DNA of 64,000 nt from CBDFLD01 sp965249005 (GCA_965249005.1 CBDFLD010000015.1:124001-188000); one strand, 5' to 3'. Numbered from the stretch's first letter, positions 44,313 to 53,284 are shown. Numbers and translations: made by a program. The notes: a model not told the origin generated them from the letters alone.

Positions 44313-44904
44313 TTTTCAGTTACAGTCGCTTCCACGTTCCACCCAGCTGATGATTTTCGGCGGATTGGTGGTAGCCCTGATTGCGGTCGCTTACTTCTTT
44401 TACTTGGAGGGAGCGATCGAGGAGCTCGACGCTCTCGAGGTCGAGGTTGAACAGCTCGAAACAACGGTCGCTCAGGCCACCGCCGTCGAGAGCCAGTTAA
44501 ACCGCTTCAAAAGCGAACTAGCGCAGCTTCAGGCCCGGCTCGACGAACTGAGCAGCATCCTTCCGGCCGAGAAGGAGACTCCAATTGTCGTTCGAAGTGT
44601 TCAGCAGATGGCATCATCCAGCAATCTGCTCATCAAGAAGTTCGAGCCTCAACCAGAAGGGCCGAGAGAATTCTTCACCGACGTACCTATTCTCCTGGAA
44701 CTCCAAGGTTCCTATAACTCCTTAGGATTGTTCTTTGAAAAGATCAGCCGCTTTACCAGGATTGTCAACGTAGACAACATAACCGTCACGGGAATTGAAG
44801 CGTCTACAGATCCCATGAGGACGCTGACTGCAGTCTGCACCGCGATAACTTTTATTTATCGATCGGAAGAACCAACGGGGGAGTTTGGCACACAGCTCGA
44901 CTAA
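44299..44904 (+). CDS. pilO: Type IV pilus inner membrane protein PilO
   Basis: PilO pairs with PilN in the inner membrane alignment complex. From ATG 44299 it has 201 residues: a cytoplasmic tail, a membrane helix (LMIFGGLVVALIAVAYFFYL), a long coiled coil rich in Glu/Leu, and the ferredoxin-like domain with ILPAEKETPIVVRSVQQMAS and YNSLGLFFEKISRFTRIVNV. It overlaps pilN by 14 bp; an AAAGGA ribosome site precedes it. Confidence 0.93.
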   Translation: MALVDFQLQSLPRSTQLMIFGGLVVALIAVAYFFYLEGAIEELDALEVEVEQLETTVAQATAVESQLNRFKSELAQLQARLDELSSILPAEKETPIVVRSVQQMASSSNLLIKKFEPQPEGPREFFTDVPILLELQGSYNSLGLFFEKISRFTRIVNVDNITVTGIEASTDPMRTLTAVCTAITFIYRSEEPTGEFGTQLD

Positions 44905-44912
44905 GCTTGGCA

Positions 44913-45398
44913 ATGATACGAAAGACGATTTATCCACTGCTCATTCTTACCCTCGGGTCGATTTCGCTTGCGCAAGATCTTGAACCGATGAACCGGGATA
45001 CCGGTTCTGTCTTGAGATCGCCCGAAATCCAGTCGCGTCCGGCTGCGGTAAAGTACCAGTCAGACAGCAGGCGCGATCCGTTTCTGAACTTGATTATCTT
45101 GCGACAGCAGTTGCTGGACAATAACCAGGAAATTTCCCGCGGCGCACCTCCCCCGGGAATTGCTGGAGCCTACATTGCGCAGGTGGTCTTTAAGGGAACT
45201 TCGCTAAGGGAAAGAGGACGAACGGCCGTTTTTCAAGGCCCCGACAAGCGAGCGTACTTCCTCGAAGAGGGAGATCGCTTCTTCGACGGATACCTCAAAC
45301 GGATAGACGAAGACTCGGTCCTGATGGTCCGAGAAACGCATATGCGCTCCGGTGAAGTCCGAACCGAAGACGTGATCCAGACGCTACGAACGCCCTAG
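44913..45398 (+). CDS. pilP: Type IV pilus protein PilP
   Basis: PilP connects PilNO to the secretin PilQ in the periplasm. The 161-residue protein has an N-terminal signal sequence (TIYPLLILTLGSISLAQ), an unstructured linker, and a C-terminal beta domain with SDSRRDPFLNLI, GIAGAYIAQVVFKGTSL and ERGRTAVFQGPDKRAYFLEE. I see no lipobox Cys, unlike some PilP lipoproteins. The TTG at 44907 is an alternative start. Confidence 0.88.
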   Translation: MIRKTIYPLLILTLGSISLAQDLEPMNRDTGSVLRSPEIQSRPAAVKYQSDSRRDPFLNLIILRQQLLDNNQEISRGAPPPGIAGAYIAQVVFKGTSLRERGRTAVFQGPDKRAYFLEEGDRFFDGYLKRIDEDSVLMVRETHMRSGEVRTEDVIQTLRTP

Positions 45399-45420
45399 CG
45401 GATCAAGAAGGAACATCTCT

Positions 45421-47568
45421 ATGTCTATGAAGATTCACGCTATTGATATACCAAAGGTCTGCGGACGATCCTTCAGGTTGTTGGTCGGCATCGCAGCGTT
45501 AGCCGTTTGTGGACTCACCGCGGACTCTACCCGCGACATTCCAATGGAGAATTCTAGCGACGATCTCGCTGGAATTTTGACCGATATCAAGACGGATCGA
45601 ACCGGAGATGATCTGATTGTTCGGGTTCTGGCAAACAGAAGTTCGTCGCCCCAAGCCTTCGTGCTCGAGGATCCACCGAGGCTCGTTTTAGATTTTCATG
45701 ACTTCGAAAACCAGGTGCCCTTTCTGAACCTGCCCATCAGGGGTGCGAGCGTTCAGCGAATTCGTGTTCGCCAATACCAGTCAACCGAGCCAAAGATCGC
45801 TCGACTCGTGTTTGATTTGATTAGCAAGAAGGACCAATACGATATACAAACGGAAGGACGGGGCGTAAGAATTACATTTCGCGAGTCGTTCGCGCAAGTG
45901 AACGAAACGTCGCCGCCACTCATAGCCAGTAGCCAACCCATCGCGATCGCTGCAATGCCAGATCGCAGCAACTCCCCGCCGGCGTTTCCCCAATTCAAGC
46001 GTTCCAATCCGTACGGGCATTCCCCGGCAAAGCAGATTCTGCAGCCGATCATCAACGACCTTGCCGCCTCGGAGATTCCAATGAGCGCACTCGCTCAACT
46101 GCCGGCGCCGGCCGCTTCCCAGCCCTTGCCCTTGATTCCGGTCGCCCCGAGACCCCGGCCCCGATCCAAACTTCCGCTGGTCATGACGCCTCCGGCACCA
46201 TTATCTTCGAGCTCGACCCTGGTTCTGACCGCGAGAGACTTCAGTTACAATGGCGAACCCTTGACCTTGGATCTGGTTGATATTCCATTGGTCGATTTCT
46301 TTCGCCTCATGGCCGAAGAGGGAGGAATCAACATCGTGATGGATCCCGAAATACGCGGCACGACATCCATCAAGGTGGTCAAGGTCCCCTGGGATCAGAT
46401 CTTTGATTCTGTACTGATAAACAACGGACTGGACAAGGACATCGCGGGAAATCTGGTGCGGATCGCGAGCAAGACAACACTGCAAGAGGAAGCCAAACAG
46501 GCCGAGGCACTCAAGCGTGCCAAGCTCTTGGCCGCCGATGTAGAGACGAGAATTCGCAGACTCAACTACGCGAAAGCGGAGGCGTTCATTCCTCATCTCC
46601 AGGATCTCAAAACAGTTCGTGGAACCGTCGTGGCGGATGAGGCGTCTAATTCGTTGATCATGACGGACCTGCCGGAATCGATTAAGAAGATGGAGGATCT
46701 CGTCGCCGCCCTGGACATTCCACAGCCGCAGGTCGAGATCGAGGCGAGAATTGTTTCGGCCACTCGAGATTTCGCGCGCGACATCGGCGTTCAGTTTGGT
46801 TTCGTTCAGGGCAACCTCGAGCGCGTTTCCATTGGCGGGCCAAACACATTTGGGACGATCGGCGGAACTCGACCCACGGCTACTCCGATCAGTACCTTCG
46901 CCGCTGGAGATTCCCGTAGTGGCCGCGGCGCAGCCGATGGCACGTCGTCCCAATCCGCCGGCGTCAGCACAGGCTCGTCATCACAAAATGCTGGAAACCT
47001 GAACGTCAACCTGCCTTCACAAAAGGCTTTTGGGGGCGTCGGAATCTCAGTAGGAAACATCTTTGATACCTTCCTCCTCGACGCCGCGATAACGGCCGGA
47101 GAGAGCAAAGGACTCGCAAAGCTCATTTCGCAGCCCAAAGTCACGGCCCAAAACAACGCGCCGGCCACCGTCATGCAGGGTCTGCGCTTCCCGGTCCAGA
47201 TCATCGCCAACAACACTGTGACGGTTCAGTTTCAGAACGCAGCCTTGACCCTGACGGTCACACCACAGATCACGTACGAGGGAAACATCGTTCTCGATTT
47301 GAAGATCGAGAACAACACCCCGGATTTCGGCCGGCAGGTGAACGGCATTCCTTCGATTCGAATTAGTGAATCACAGACGAGAGTATTGGTGAGCGACGGC
47401 GGTACCACGGTAATCGGTGGTATCTTGATGGACACCGAATCGACGACCGAAGAGCGAGTCCCGGGCCTGTCATCTCTCCCGATTATTGGCTATGCATTCA
47501 AGAGAAAGGCCGTCAACCGCAGCGTACAGGAAGTCATCTTCTTCATTACTCCCAGGATCGTCAAATAA
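45421..47568 (+). CDS. pilQ: Type IV pilus secretin PilQ
   Basis: The outer-membrane gate for the pilus fibre. Of 715 residues, ~1-35 are a signal peptide, ~45-150 one AMIN domain (VRVLANRSSSPQAFVLEDPP, RLVLDFHDFENQVPF) for peptidoglycan binding, then a Pro-rich linker. The N0 domain starts near PLTLDLVDIPLVDFFRLMAE, followed by a secretin_N domain (TRIRRLNYAKAEAFIPHLQD) and the secretin core with QVEIEARIVSATRDFARDIG, a Ser/Gly-rich insert and the C-terminal VPGLSSLPIIGYAFKRKAVN. Only one AMIN domain is seen where some PilQ have two or more. An AAGGAA ribosome site precedes the ATG. Confidence 0.95.
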   Translation: MSMKIHAIDIPKVCGRSFRLLVGIAALAVCGLTADSTRDIPMENSSDDLAGILTDIKTDRTGDDLIVRVLANRSSSPQAFVLEDPPRLVLDFHDFENQVPFLNLPIRGASVQRIRVRQYQSTEPKIARLVFDLISKKDQYDIQTEGRGVRITFRESFAQVNETSPPLIASSQPIAIAAMPDRSNSPPAFPQFKRSNPYGHSPAKQILQPIINDLAASEIPMSALAQLPAPAASQPLPLIPVAPRPRPRSKLPLVMTPPAPLSSSSTLVLTARDFSYNGEPLTLDLVDIPLVDFFRLMAEEGGINIVMDPEIRGTTSIKVVKVPWDQIFDSVLINNGLDKDIAGNLVRIASKTTLQEEAKQAEALKRAKLLAADVETRIRRLNYAKAEAFIPHLQDLKTVRGTVVADEASNSLIMTDLPESIKKMEDLVAALDIPQPQVEIEARIVSATRDFARDIGVQFGFVQGNLERVSIGGPNTFGTIGGTRPTATPISTFAAGDSRSGRGAADGTSSQSAGVSTGSSSQNAGNLNVNLPSQKAFGGVGISVGNIFDTFLLDAAITAGESKGLAKLISQPKVTAQNNAPATVMQGLRFPVQIIANNTVTVQFQNAALTLTVTPQITYEGNIVLDLKIENNTPDFGRQVNGIPSIRISESQTRVLVSDGGTTVIGGILMDTESTTEERVPGLSSLPIIGYAFKRKAVNRSVQEVIFFITPRIVK

Positions 47569-47576
47569 TCTACCCG

Positions 47577-47966
47577 ATGTTCAGCGGCGCCTTGGACGAT
47601 TTGTTGGCTCGCATCGACGGCGCCCAATGGATTACCCTGGCCGCGGCCGATGGAATTCCGGTCCATACCGTGGTCTGCGTCCACGCCGAAACCGTCGAGT
47701 CTTCGGCAGCTGAGTTTGCCGCCTTGCTTTGTTCTTGTCGCGAAACTACACGCCAAGCGGGCCTGGGCCCCATTCAACACCTGGTCTTGACAACCCCGGA
47801 TACCAAGGTCGTGATCTACTCTCTCACCTCGGACTATTTCCTGCTCGCCAGGTTGAACCTGCAGGGCAATTCAGGACAAGCCCGTTTCGAAATGGCGGAG
47901 GCTTCAGAGAAACTCCGGCAGATGGTTCTGGAGCTCGAGCCAATCCACTTTCCCCATTCACTTTGA
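47577..47966 (+). CDS. Roadblock/LC7-domain protein
   Basis: A 129-residue protein with the roadblock fold: LDDLLARIDGAQWITLAAAD followed by GIPVHTVV, then TTRQAGLGPIQHLVLTTPDT and KVVIYSLTSDYFLLARLNLQ. Such proteins in bacteria regulate small Ras-like GTPases (MglB with MglA) and cell polarity. It starts 8 bp after pilQ and so belongs to the pilus operon, but no MglA-type GTPase is in the window. A role in polar control of pili is inference from position. Confidence 0.8.
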   Translation: MFSGALDDLLARIDGAQWITLAAADGIPVHTVVCVHAETVESSAAEFAALLCSCRETTRQAGLGPIQHLVLTTPDTKVVIYSLTSDYFLLARLNLQGNSGQARFEMAEASEKLRQMVLELEPIHFPHSL

Positions 47967-48159
47967 AGGCCAGGGCCCAAAACCCTCAACTTGGGCTCAG
48001 CCACACCCAGCCCCTCGGCCCGATCGTCGACTCTGTAAGCTATCGTTGAACGAACGCCTGGCCCTTTCTTGACATCCAAATCCACGGTGCTATGATCGCG
48101 CGTCCTCTTGGGGTTCGCGAGTCGAGTTGAGTGGTTACTCAATTCTCCGGGGTGTGATT
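47967..48159 (+). other. Intergenic region between the roadblock gene and IS256 copy B
   Basis: It holds the TTGACA/TATGAT promoter for accB described separately and a short inverted repeat GAGT-GGTT-ACTC near 48128-48140. The first 100 bp contain no recognised terminator for the pil operon. Confidence 0.45.
48069..48096 (+). promoter_or_regulatory. Sigma-70-type promoter for accB-accC-thiE, now cut off by an IS
   Basis: TTGACA (48069-48074), 16-nt spacer, TATGAT (48091-48096). It points at accB, but the IS256-type element at 48160-49464 lies between it and the gene. Without the element the leader would be about 170-190 nt. Confidence 0.65.
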
Positions 48160-49464
48160 GGTGATGTAACTTTGCTTGTGTAAAAAGAAAGAGGGTGTAA
48201 GTTTGGTTTTTTTGCTGCGATGGCAAAAACCAACTCCAAGAAAGGAGCTTACACCCAATGGCGAAATTAACACCGATGACCGAACAATTCCAACATTTCC
48301 TTGATGAGGTAAAAGAAGACTTTTGGGGAGATGTGTATAGCAAGACAAAGCTGGCGTGGAAACGGTATTTCGAGACTGAATCACAGCGGCAGAGAGACCG
48401 TTATTGTGGCTTTGGATGGTATGAAAGAGGTGGGCAGAGAAAGAGAGAGTACCGCAATGGATACTATGAACGGGACTTTGTGACCCGCTTTGGAACGTTA
48501 CGGTTGCGGATTGCCCGGAGCCGGAACAAGAATTTTCTCCCGAAGGGATTACAACGGTTTCAACGACGAGCTGACGAGGTAACGTTGCTGATACGAGAGG
48601 CGTTTCTCAGAGGAATCAGCACACGGACGGTGGGACGGATTGTGGCGATCATGACGGGAGAAGTTGTCAGTGCACAGACGGTATCGCAGCTGACACGAGA
48701 GCTAGATGAAGCAGTACAGCGATTTCACCGAGCTCGGTTGAGTGACGAATGGAAGACACTGTTTCTGGACGGAGTGAGTCTGAGGGTAAGACGTCCGAGT
48801 GGGCGGAAACGGGTGCAGATGCTGGTGGCCTACGGGGTGAGAGCGGATGGTAGCCGGCAGCTTTTGGCATTTATGCGCAGCAGTGGAGAGAGTCAAGCTG
48901 CCTGGGAAGGACTCTTAGGAGATCTGTACCGGCGTGGTATAGAGGGAGATAACCTCGAGCTGATTGTGACCGACGGCTGTGCAGGTCTGGCAGCGGCCAT
49001 TGAAACGATCTATCCGAGAGCTCAGCACCAACGCTGCTGGGCACATAAGATGCGAAACATCGTCAATTCAGTCCGAAAGTGCGATCGAGACCAGATCAAG
49101 CAGGATGCACGGGCCATCTACCAGGCCGATAGCCGTCGGGATGCACTGACAGCTTTCAGGAGGCTGAAGCGTTGCTGGCACAAGGATTATCCGAAGATGG
49201 TGAATCGATTGGAGAAGGATCTCCCTGAGTTACTGGCCTTTTACAGCTTCCCACGGCCTCTGTGGAAGAAGCTACGAACCACCAACGTCATCGAACGCTG
49301 CTTCGTTGAGGTTCGACGGAGAACGCGTCCGATGGTTTGCTTTGTTAATGTCCAGAGTGTCGACAGAATCATTTACTCGATCTTCCATCGATTCAATCTC
49401 GATTGGAAGGAACAACGACCAACTCGTACCCTCGACCTTTTTACACAAGCAGCTTGACATGACC
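48160..49464 (+). mobile_element. IS256-family insertion sequence, copy B (1305 bp), upstream of accB
   Basis: Same length, ends and orientation as the copy in fliF. The flanks GGTGTGATT (48151-48159) and GGGGTGATT (49465-49473) are a 9-bp target duplication with one mismatch. The right end carries TTGACA at 49454-49459, directed towards accB, which could serve as a -35 box for a hybrid promoter. Confidence 0.94.
48258..49457 (+). CDS. IS256-family (mutator type) transposase, copy B
   Basis: A 399-residue transposase with the same protein sequence as that at 21122-22321, including the LFLDGVSLRV and LIVTDGCAGL aspartates and the TNVIERCFVEVRRRTR segment. It is co-directional with accB, so read-through from the element may contribute to accB-accC transcription. 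Confidence 0.94.
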   Translation: MAKLTPMTEQFQHFLDEVKEDFWGDVYSKTKLAWKRYFETESQRQRDRYCGFGWYERGGQRKREYRNGYYERDFVTRFGTLRLRIARSRNKNFLPKGLQRFQRRADEVTLLIREAFLRGISTRTVGRIVAIMTGEVVSAQTVSQLTRELDEAVQRFHRARLSDEWKTLFLDGVSLRVRRPSGRKRVQMLVAYGVRADGSRQLLAFMRSSGESQAAWEGLLGDLYRRGIEGDNLELIVTDGCAGLAAAIETIYPRAQHQRCWAHKMRNIVNSVRKCDRDQIKQDARAIYQADSRRDALTAFRRLKRCWHKDYPKMVNRLEKDLPELLAFYSFPRPLWKKLRTTNVIERCFVEVRRRTRPMVCFVNVQSVDRIIYSIFHRFNLDWKEQRPTRTLDLFTQAA

Positions 49465-49589
49465 GGGGTGATTGCATCCATTGCAGTGGGGACGTATTCT
49501 GGCCTAGAATGCATCACGTGTAATCGGCGACCATGAGACGAGGGAGAAAATGGGCGCGCGAGTAGTGGACCAAGGATAGGATAAACTTC

Positions 49590-50072
49590 ATGAACATGAA
49601 GGAAGTAAAAGACCTCATTCAGGAGATCCTTCAAAGCGATATCAGTGAGTTCGAGCTAGAGCACACTGGAACCAAGGTTCGGCTGAAGCGGGGCTTCGAC
49701 GCAGACAATTCGCATTCGCAGGCCTCCCATGAATCCGTGGCGGAAAACCATTCGCCCTCGCGGAAACCCTCGAGCGAAACACAGAGCCTCCCCAGCCCGC
49801 CGGAAGAACCGCTCAAGCGTCAAGATCATGGGCTACACCTCATAACCTCACCGATAGTCGGAACTTTTTATCGCGCACCCTCGCCCGAGGCGGCAACCTA
49901 CGTTGAAGTTGGTGACAAGGTCAGCAAGGGTTCGACTCTCTGCGTGGTCGAGGCCATGAAGTTGATGAACGAGATTCCGTCCGATGTATCCGGCCTGATC
50001 GAGGAGGCTTACGTGGACAACGCTCACCCTGTAGAATTCGGGCAGAAACTTTTCGGCATCCGTCTGCCATAG
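49590..50072 (+). CDS. accB: Acetyl-CoA carboxylase biotin carboxyl carrier protein
   Basis: AccB carries the biotin used to carboxylate acetyl-CoA for fatty acid synthesis. The 160 residues start NMKEVKDLIQEILQSDISEF, as in other AccB, have a Pro/Ser-rich linker (~50-80), then the biotinyl domain with HLITSPIVGTFYRAPSPEA and the biotinylation motif VVEAMKLMNEI. An AGGATA-type ribosome site precedes the ATG. It forms an operon with accC 18 bp downstream. Confidence 0.96.
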   Translation: MNMKEVKDLIQEILQSDISEFELEHTGTKVRLKRGFDADNSHSQASHESVAENHSPSRKPSSETQSLPSPPEEPLKRQDHGLHLITSPIVGTFYRAPSPEAATYVEVGDKVSKGSTLCVVEAMKLMNEIPSDVSGLIEEAYVDNAHPVEFGQKLFGIRLP

Positions 50073-50090
50073 CGAGAACACCTCCAGACC

Positions 50091-51431
50091 ATGTTTCGGA
50101 AACTACTCGTTGCGAATCGCGGCGAGATTGCACTAAGAATCATATGCGCCTGCAAGGAACTCGGGATCTCGACCGTCGCCGTGTATTCCACCGCGGATCA
50201 GAACTCATTGCACGTTCGATTTGCCGACGAGGCGATCTGTATCGGACCCCCTCCGAGTTCAGCTAGCTATTTGAACATCCCTGCCGTGATCAGCGCCGCC
50301 GAAATCAGCAACGCGGACGCGATTCATCCCGGTTACGGGTTTCTGGCCGAGAGCCATCACTTCGCGGAAGTGTGCCAGGCTTGTGGATTGACATTCGTGG
50401 GTCCATCTCCGGAAGTCATCCGTCTCATGGGAAGCAAGGATACCGCAAGGAAAACTCTGGAGAACGCCGGAGTTCCAGTCCTCCCCGGGACCGAAAAGAT
50501 CGAAGGATCGGCAAGTTCCATCCTTCAACGGGCTGAGGAAGTGGGCTACCCCTTGATCCTGAAGGCCTCCGCGGGGGGAGGCGGAAAGGGGATGCGGATT
50601 GTCAACAAAGCCGAAGAGTTGGTCCCGTCGCTCGAAATAGCGCGAAGAGAATCTCAAGCCGCGTTTTCGTCATCGGAACTTTACCTGGAAAAGTATCTGC
50701 CTTCCGCCCGGCACATCGAAGTCCAGGTGATCGCGGACAATCACGGAAACGTCGTTCACCTCGGAGAGAGGGAATGCTCCATTCAGCGCCGTTATCAGAA
50801 GCTGCTCGAAGAAACTCCCTCAACACTGTTGACGGGAAAAACACGCGCCGAACTCGGTCGCGTGGCAGTGGCGGCAGCAAAGAAGGTTGGCTACACCAAT
50901 GCAGGCACACTGGAGTTCCTGTTTGATCCCGACGGCCGCTATTACTTCATGGAGATGAACACGCGCATCCAAGTAGAACATCCCGTCACCGAAATGGTCA
51001 CGGGGCTAGACCTGGTGAAAGAGCAGATACGTATCGCAGCCGGTGAATCGTTGAGCGTCGGCCAGGGAGACATCGCGCTGCGCGGCCACGCGATCGAGTG
51101 TCGGATCAACGCGGAATGTCCGGAAACCTTCTTGCCCCAACCGGGCCAGATTACAGCCTTTCACCCGCCAAGCGGTGTCGGCGTAAGGACCGACACCGCG
51201 GCCCATACGGAATATCAAGTCGAGCCCCACTACGACTCTCTGGTCGCAAAGATCTGCAGTTACGGTGGAAGCAGAGACGAGGCCATTTCGAGAATGAGGC
51301 GGGCCCTGGAGATGACCGTCATCGAAGGAGTGAAGACAACCATCCCTGTTCATCAGCGTATTCTGAACGATCGAGACTTTTGCGAAGGAAAGATTAACAC
51401 TCGTTTCCTCGACCGTTGGTACCGCTCGTAG
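50091..51431 (+). CDS. accC: Acetyl-CoA carboxylase biotin carboxylase subunit
   Basis: AccC carboxylates the biotin of AccB using ATP and bicarbonate. The 446 residues show FRKLLVANRGEIALRIICAC, AIHPGYGFLAESHHFAEVCQ, the Gly-rich ATP loop KASAGGGGKGMRIV, GERECSIQRRYQKLLEETPS and FMEMNTRIQVEHPVTEMVTG. Complete. Its TAG stop is followed within a few bases by thiE. Confidence 0.97.
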   Translation: MFRKLLVANRGEIALRIICACKELGISTVAVYSTADQNSLHVRFADEAICIGPPPSSASYLNIPAVISAAEISNADAIHPGYGFLAESHHFAEVCQACGLTFVGPSPEVIRLMGSKDTARKTLENAGVPVLPGTEKIEGSASSILQRAEEVGYPLILKASAGGGGKGMRIVNKAEELVPSLEIARRESQAAFSSSELYLEKYLPSARHIEVQVIADNHGNVVHLGERECSIQRRYQKLLEETPSTLLTGKTRAELGRVAVAAAKKVGYTNAGTLEFLFDPDGRYYFMEMNTRIQVEHPVTEMVTGLDLVKEQIRIAAGESLSVGQGDIALRGHAIECRINAECPETFLPQPGQITAFHPPSGVGVRTDTAAHTEYQVEPHYDSLVAKICSYGGSRDEAISRMRRALEMTVIEGVKTTIPVHQRILNDRDFCEGKINTRFLDRWYRS

Positions 51432-51436
51432 CGTCT

Positions 51437-52069
51437 GTGGACATCACAATTCCTCCTATCTATCCAATCACGGACAAGCGGCTCTCTCAAAAAAACAGCC
51501 ACTTTGGTATCGTGCAAGAGCTTGTCCGTGGCGGAGCCACCTGGGTACAGATTCGAGACAAGGAGACGCCTGTCCAAGAGCTCCTCCTGGACATTCAGCG
51601 ATGCGTCGACTTCGCTACTCGCAACGATGTGGTAGTCGTTGTCAACGACCGATCCGACCTCGTTCTTTCGTCCGGCGCCGCAGGGGTACATTTGGGTCAA
51701 GACGACCTTCCCCCTGGCAACGTACGCGACGTTCTGGGTCCAGCTAGGATCGTCGGCTACTCCACCCATTCCTTGGCGCAGGTCCGGCAGAGCGCGCGGC
51801 TACCGGTCAACTACATTGGTTTTGGCCCCATCTACAGCACCAAGACGAAGGAAAAGCCGTCGCCCGTAGTCGGCCTGACTTTGCTCGGTCGTGCGTGCAA
51901 GCTTTCAACAAAACCGGTGGTCGCCATCGGGGGGATTCAGAGATTCCAGATCCAGAGTGTCTTACGAGCGGGCGCTGCAAGCGTCGCGATTATATCTGCC
52001 TTGATGAGGTCTAGGAATCTGGCTCGCGAGATGGAGGAACTGTTGAAGTGTTCCATGGAGACGAGATAG
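51437..52069 (+). CDS. thiE: Thiamine-phosphate synthase
   Basis: ThiE joins the pyrimidine and thiazole halves of thiamine. The TIM-barrel landmarks are PPIYPITDKRLSQ, GGATWVQIRDKE, VVVVNDRSDLVLSSGAAGVH with LGQDDLP, GYSTHSLAQV, YIGFGPIYSTKTK and PVVAIGGI. I choose GTG 51437 (210 residues), 5 bp after accC; TTG 51416 inside accC is an alternative. The 3' end overlaps the convergent ribD end by 59 bp. Confidence 0.92.
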   Translation: MDITIPPIYPITDKRLSQKNSHFGIVQELVRGGATWVQIRDKETPVQELLLDIQRCVDFATRNDVVVVVNDRSDLVLSSGAAGVHLGQDDLPPGNVRDVLGPARIVGYSTHSLAQVRQSARLPVNYIGFGPIYSTKTKEKPSPVVGLTLLGRACKLSTKPVVAIGGIQRFQIQSVLRAGAASVAIISALMRSRNLAREMEELLKCSMETR

Positions 52070-53174
52070 AACGGGAGTATTCAGGGTACGCTTCCAATAC
52101 GAGGTCCGGAGCAAGAAAAAGTCTTCTGGAAATGGTGAATCGCGGTGCCTCCGCAACCGTCGGAAAACCTCGACCGGCGGCAACAGGAACCGTCGGGGGA
52201 CCACCGAGTAGGATGGGCGCCACGATGAAATAGAACTTGTCGATCAGCCGCCGTCTCAGAAACGAACCGTGAATCTGGCTTCCTCCCTCGATGAGAACAC
52301 TGGTCACTTCCCGTGCCCCAAGCTCCTTCATGACTCGCTGGAGATCAAGTGCCGAAGCCCTTCGTGCTACCGGAACCACCTCCACCTTGCGGGCCTCGAG
52401 TTTCCTTCTGCGCGCCGAGGATGCATCTGTACGACAGAAAACGATAATGGGAGAAGGGTCGTCGAATAGTCGGGCGTCAGCGGGAATGCGCAGCCTGCCG
52501 TCCAGAATCACCCTGCGAAGGGGACGCGACTTCGAAGCTCTCCCTCGATACGTCAGCCGAGGGTTATCGGTGAGCACGGTACCGATGCCCACGAGAATCG
52601 CATCCATCTCGTACCGAAGTCGCTGAACAAAAGCACGGGCACGTTTCGACGTGATCCATTCACTGCGGCGGGACGAGGCTGCGATCCGCCCGTCGAGTGT
52701 CATGGCTGCCTTGCCGACGGCCAACGGGTAGCGCGACGTTATGAAACGAGCAAAAGACTCATTCAGTTGTTTCGCGCGACGCTCGTGCAGACCGACCTCC
52801 ACGGGGAGCCCTCCGCGCCGAAGAGTCCGGATACCGCGACCCGACACCCTGGGATTCGGATCCTCCATCGCCACGACCACTCGACCAACACCCGCTCGCA
52901 CGAGCTCGGGCGCACAGGGCGGCGTTCGCCCGTAGTGGGCGCATGGTTCGAGCGTTACATAGACTGTGGCACCTGAAGCAAGTCCTCTTGCTTGCTGCAA
53001 GGCTCTTATTTCTGCATGAACGGCTGATGGATAATGGTGCGTTCCTTGACCGACGATTTTACCACGCTTGACGATAACGCAACCGACCGTCGGATTCGGG
53101 TTGGCTTTTCCCTTAGACCTCCGTGCCAGCGAGAGAGCTCTACTCATGTACACACGATCTTGATCGCGATTCAT
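52011..53174 (-). CDS. ribD: Bifunctional riboflavin deaminase/reductase RibD
   Basis: RibD performs two consecutive steps of riboflavin synthesis. The N-terminal deaminase (YMSRALSLARRSKGKANPNP, zinc ligands in AVHAEIRAL and EPCAHYGRTPPC) and the C-terminal reductase (FARFITSRYPLAVGKAAMTL with DGRIA, LVGIGTVLTDNPRLTYR, SVLIEGGSQIHGSFL) are both complete. ATG 53174 places the deaminase start as in the family; upstream in-frame starts add an unrelated Cys-rich leader. The C-terminal ~20 residues are not family-like and overlap thiE on the other strand. Confidence 0.93.
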   Translation of the reverse strand: MNRDQDRVYMSRALSLARRSKGKANPNPTVGCVIVKRGKIVGQGTHHYPSAVHAEIRALQQARGLASGATVYVTLEPCAHYGRTPPCAPELVRAGVGRVVVAMEDPNPRVSGRGIRTLRRGGLPVEVGLHERRAKQLNESFARFITSRYPLAVGKAAMTLDGRIAASSRRSEWITSKRARAFVQRLRYEMDAILVGIGTVLTDNPRLTYRGRASKSRPLRRVILDGRLRIPADARLFDDPSPIIVFCRTDASSARRRKLEARKVEVVPVARRASALDLQRVMKELGAREVTSVLIEGGSQIHGSFLRRRLIDKFYFIVAPILLGGPPTVPVAAGRGFPTVAEAPRFTISRRLFLAPDLVLEAYPEYSRSISSPWNTSTVPPSREPDS

Positions 53175-53284
53175 CTTGTCGCGCTCCACATGCGGGCTGG
53201 TCCGTTCAATGGCCATATTGTAGACCCAAACCGTTTGCGGTAATATACATCGTCCATGCAAGCACCGCAGCATGAGGAAAAGAG

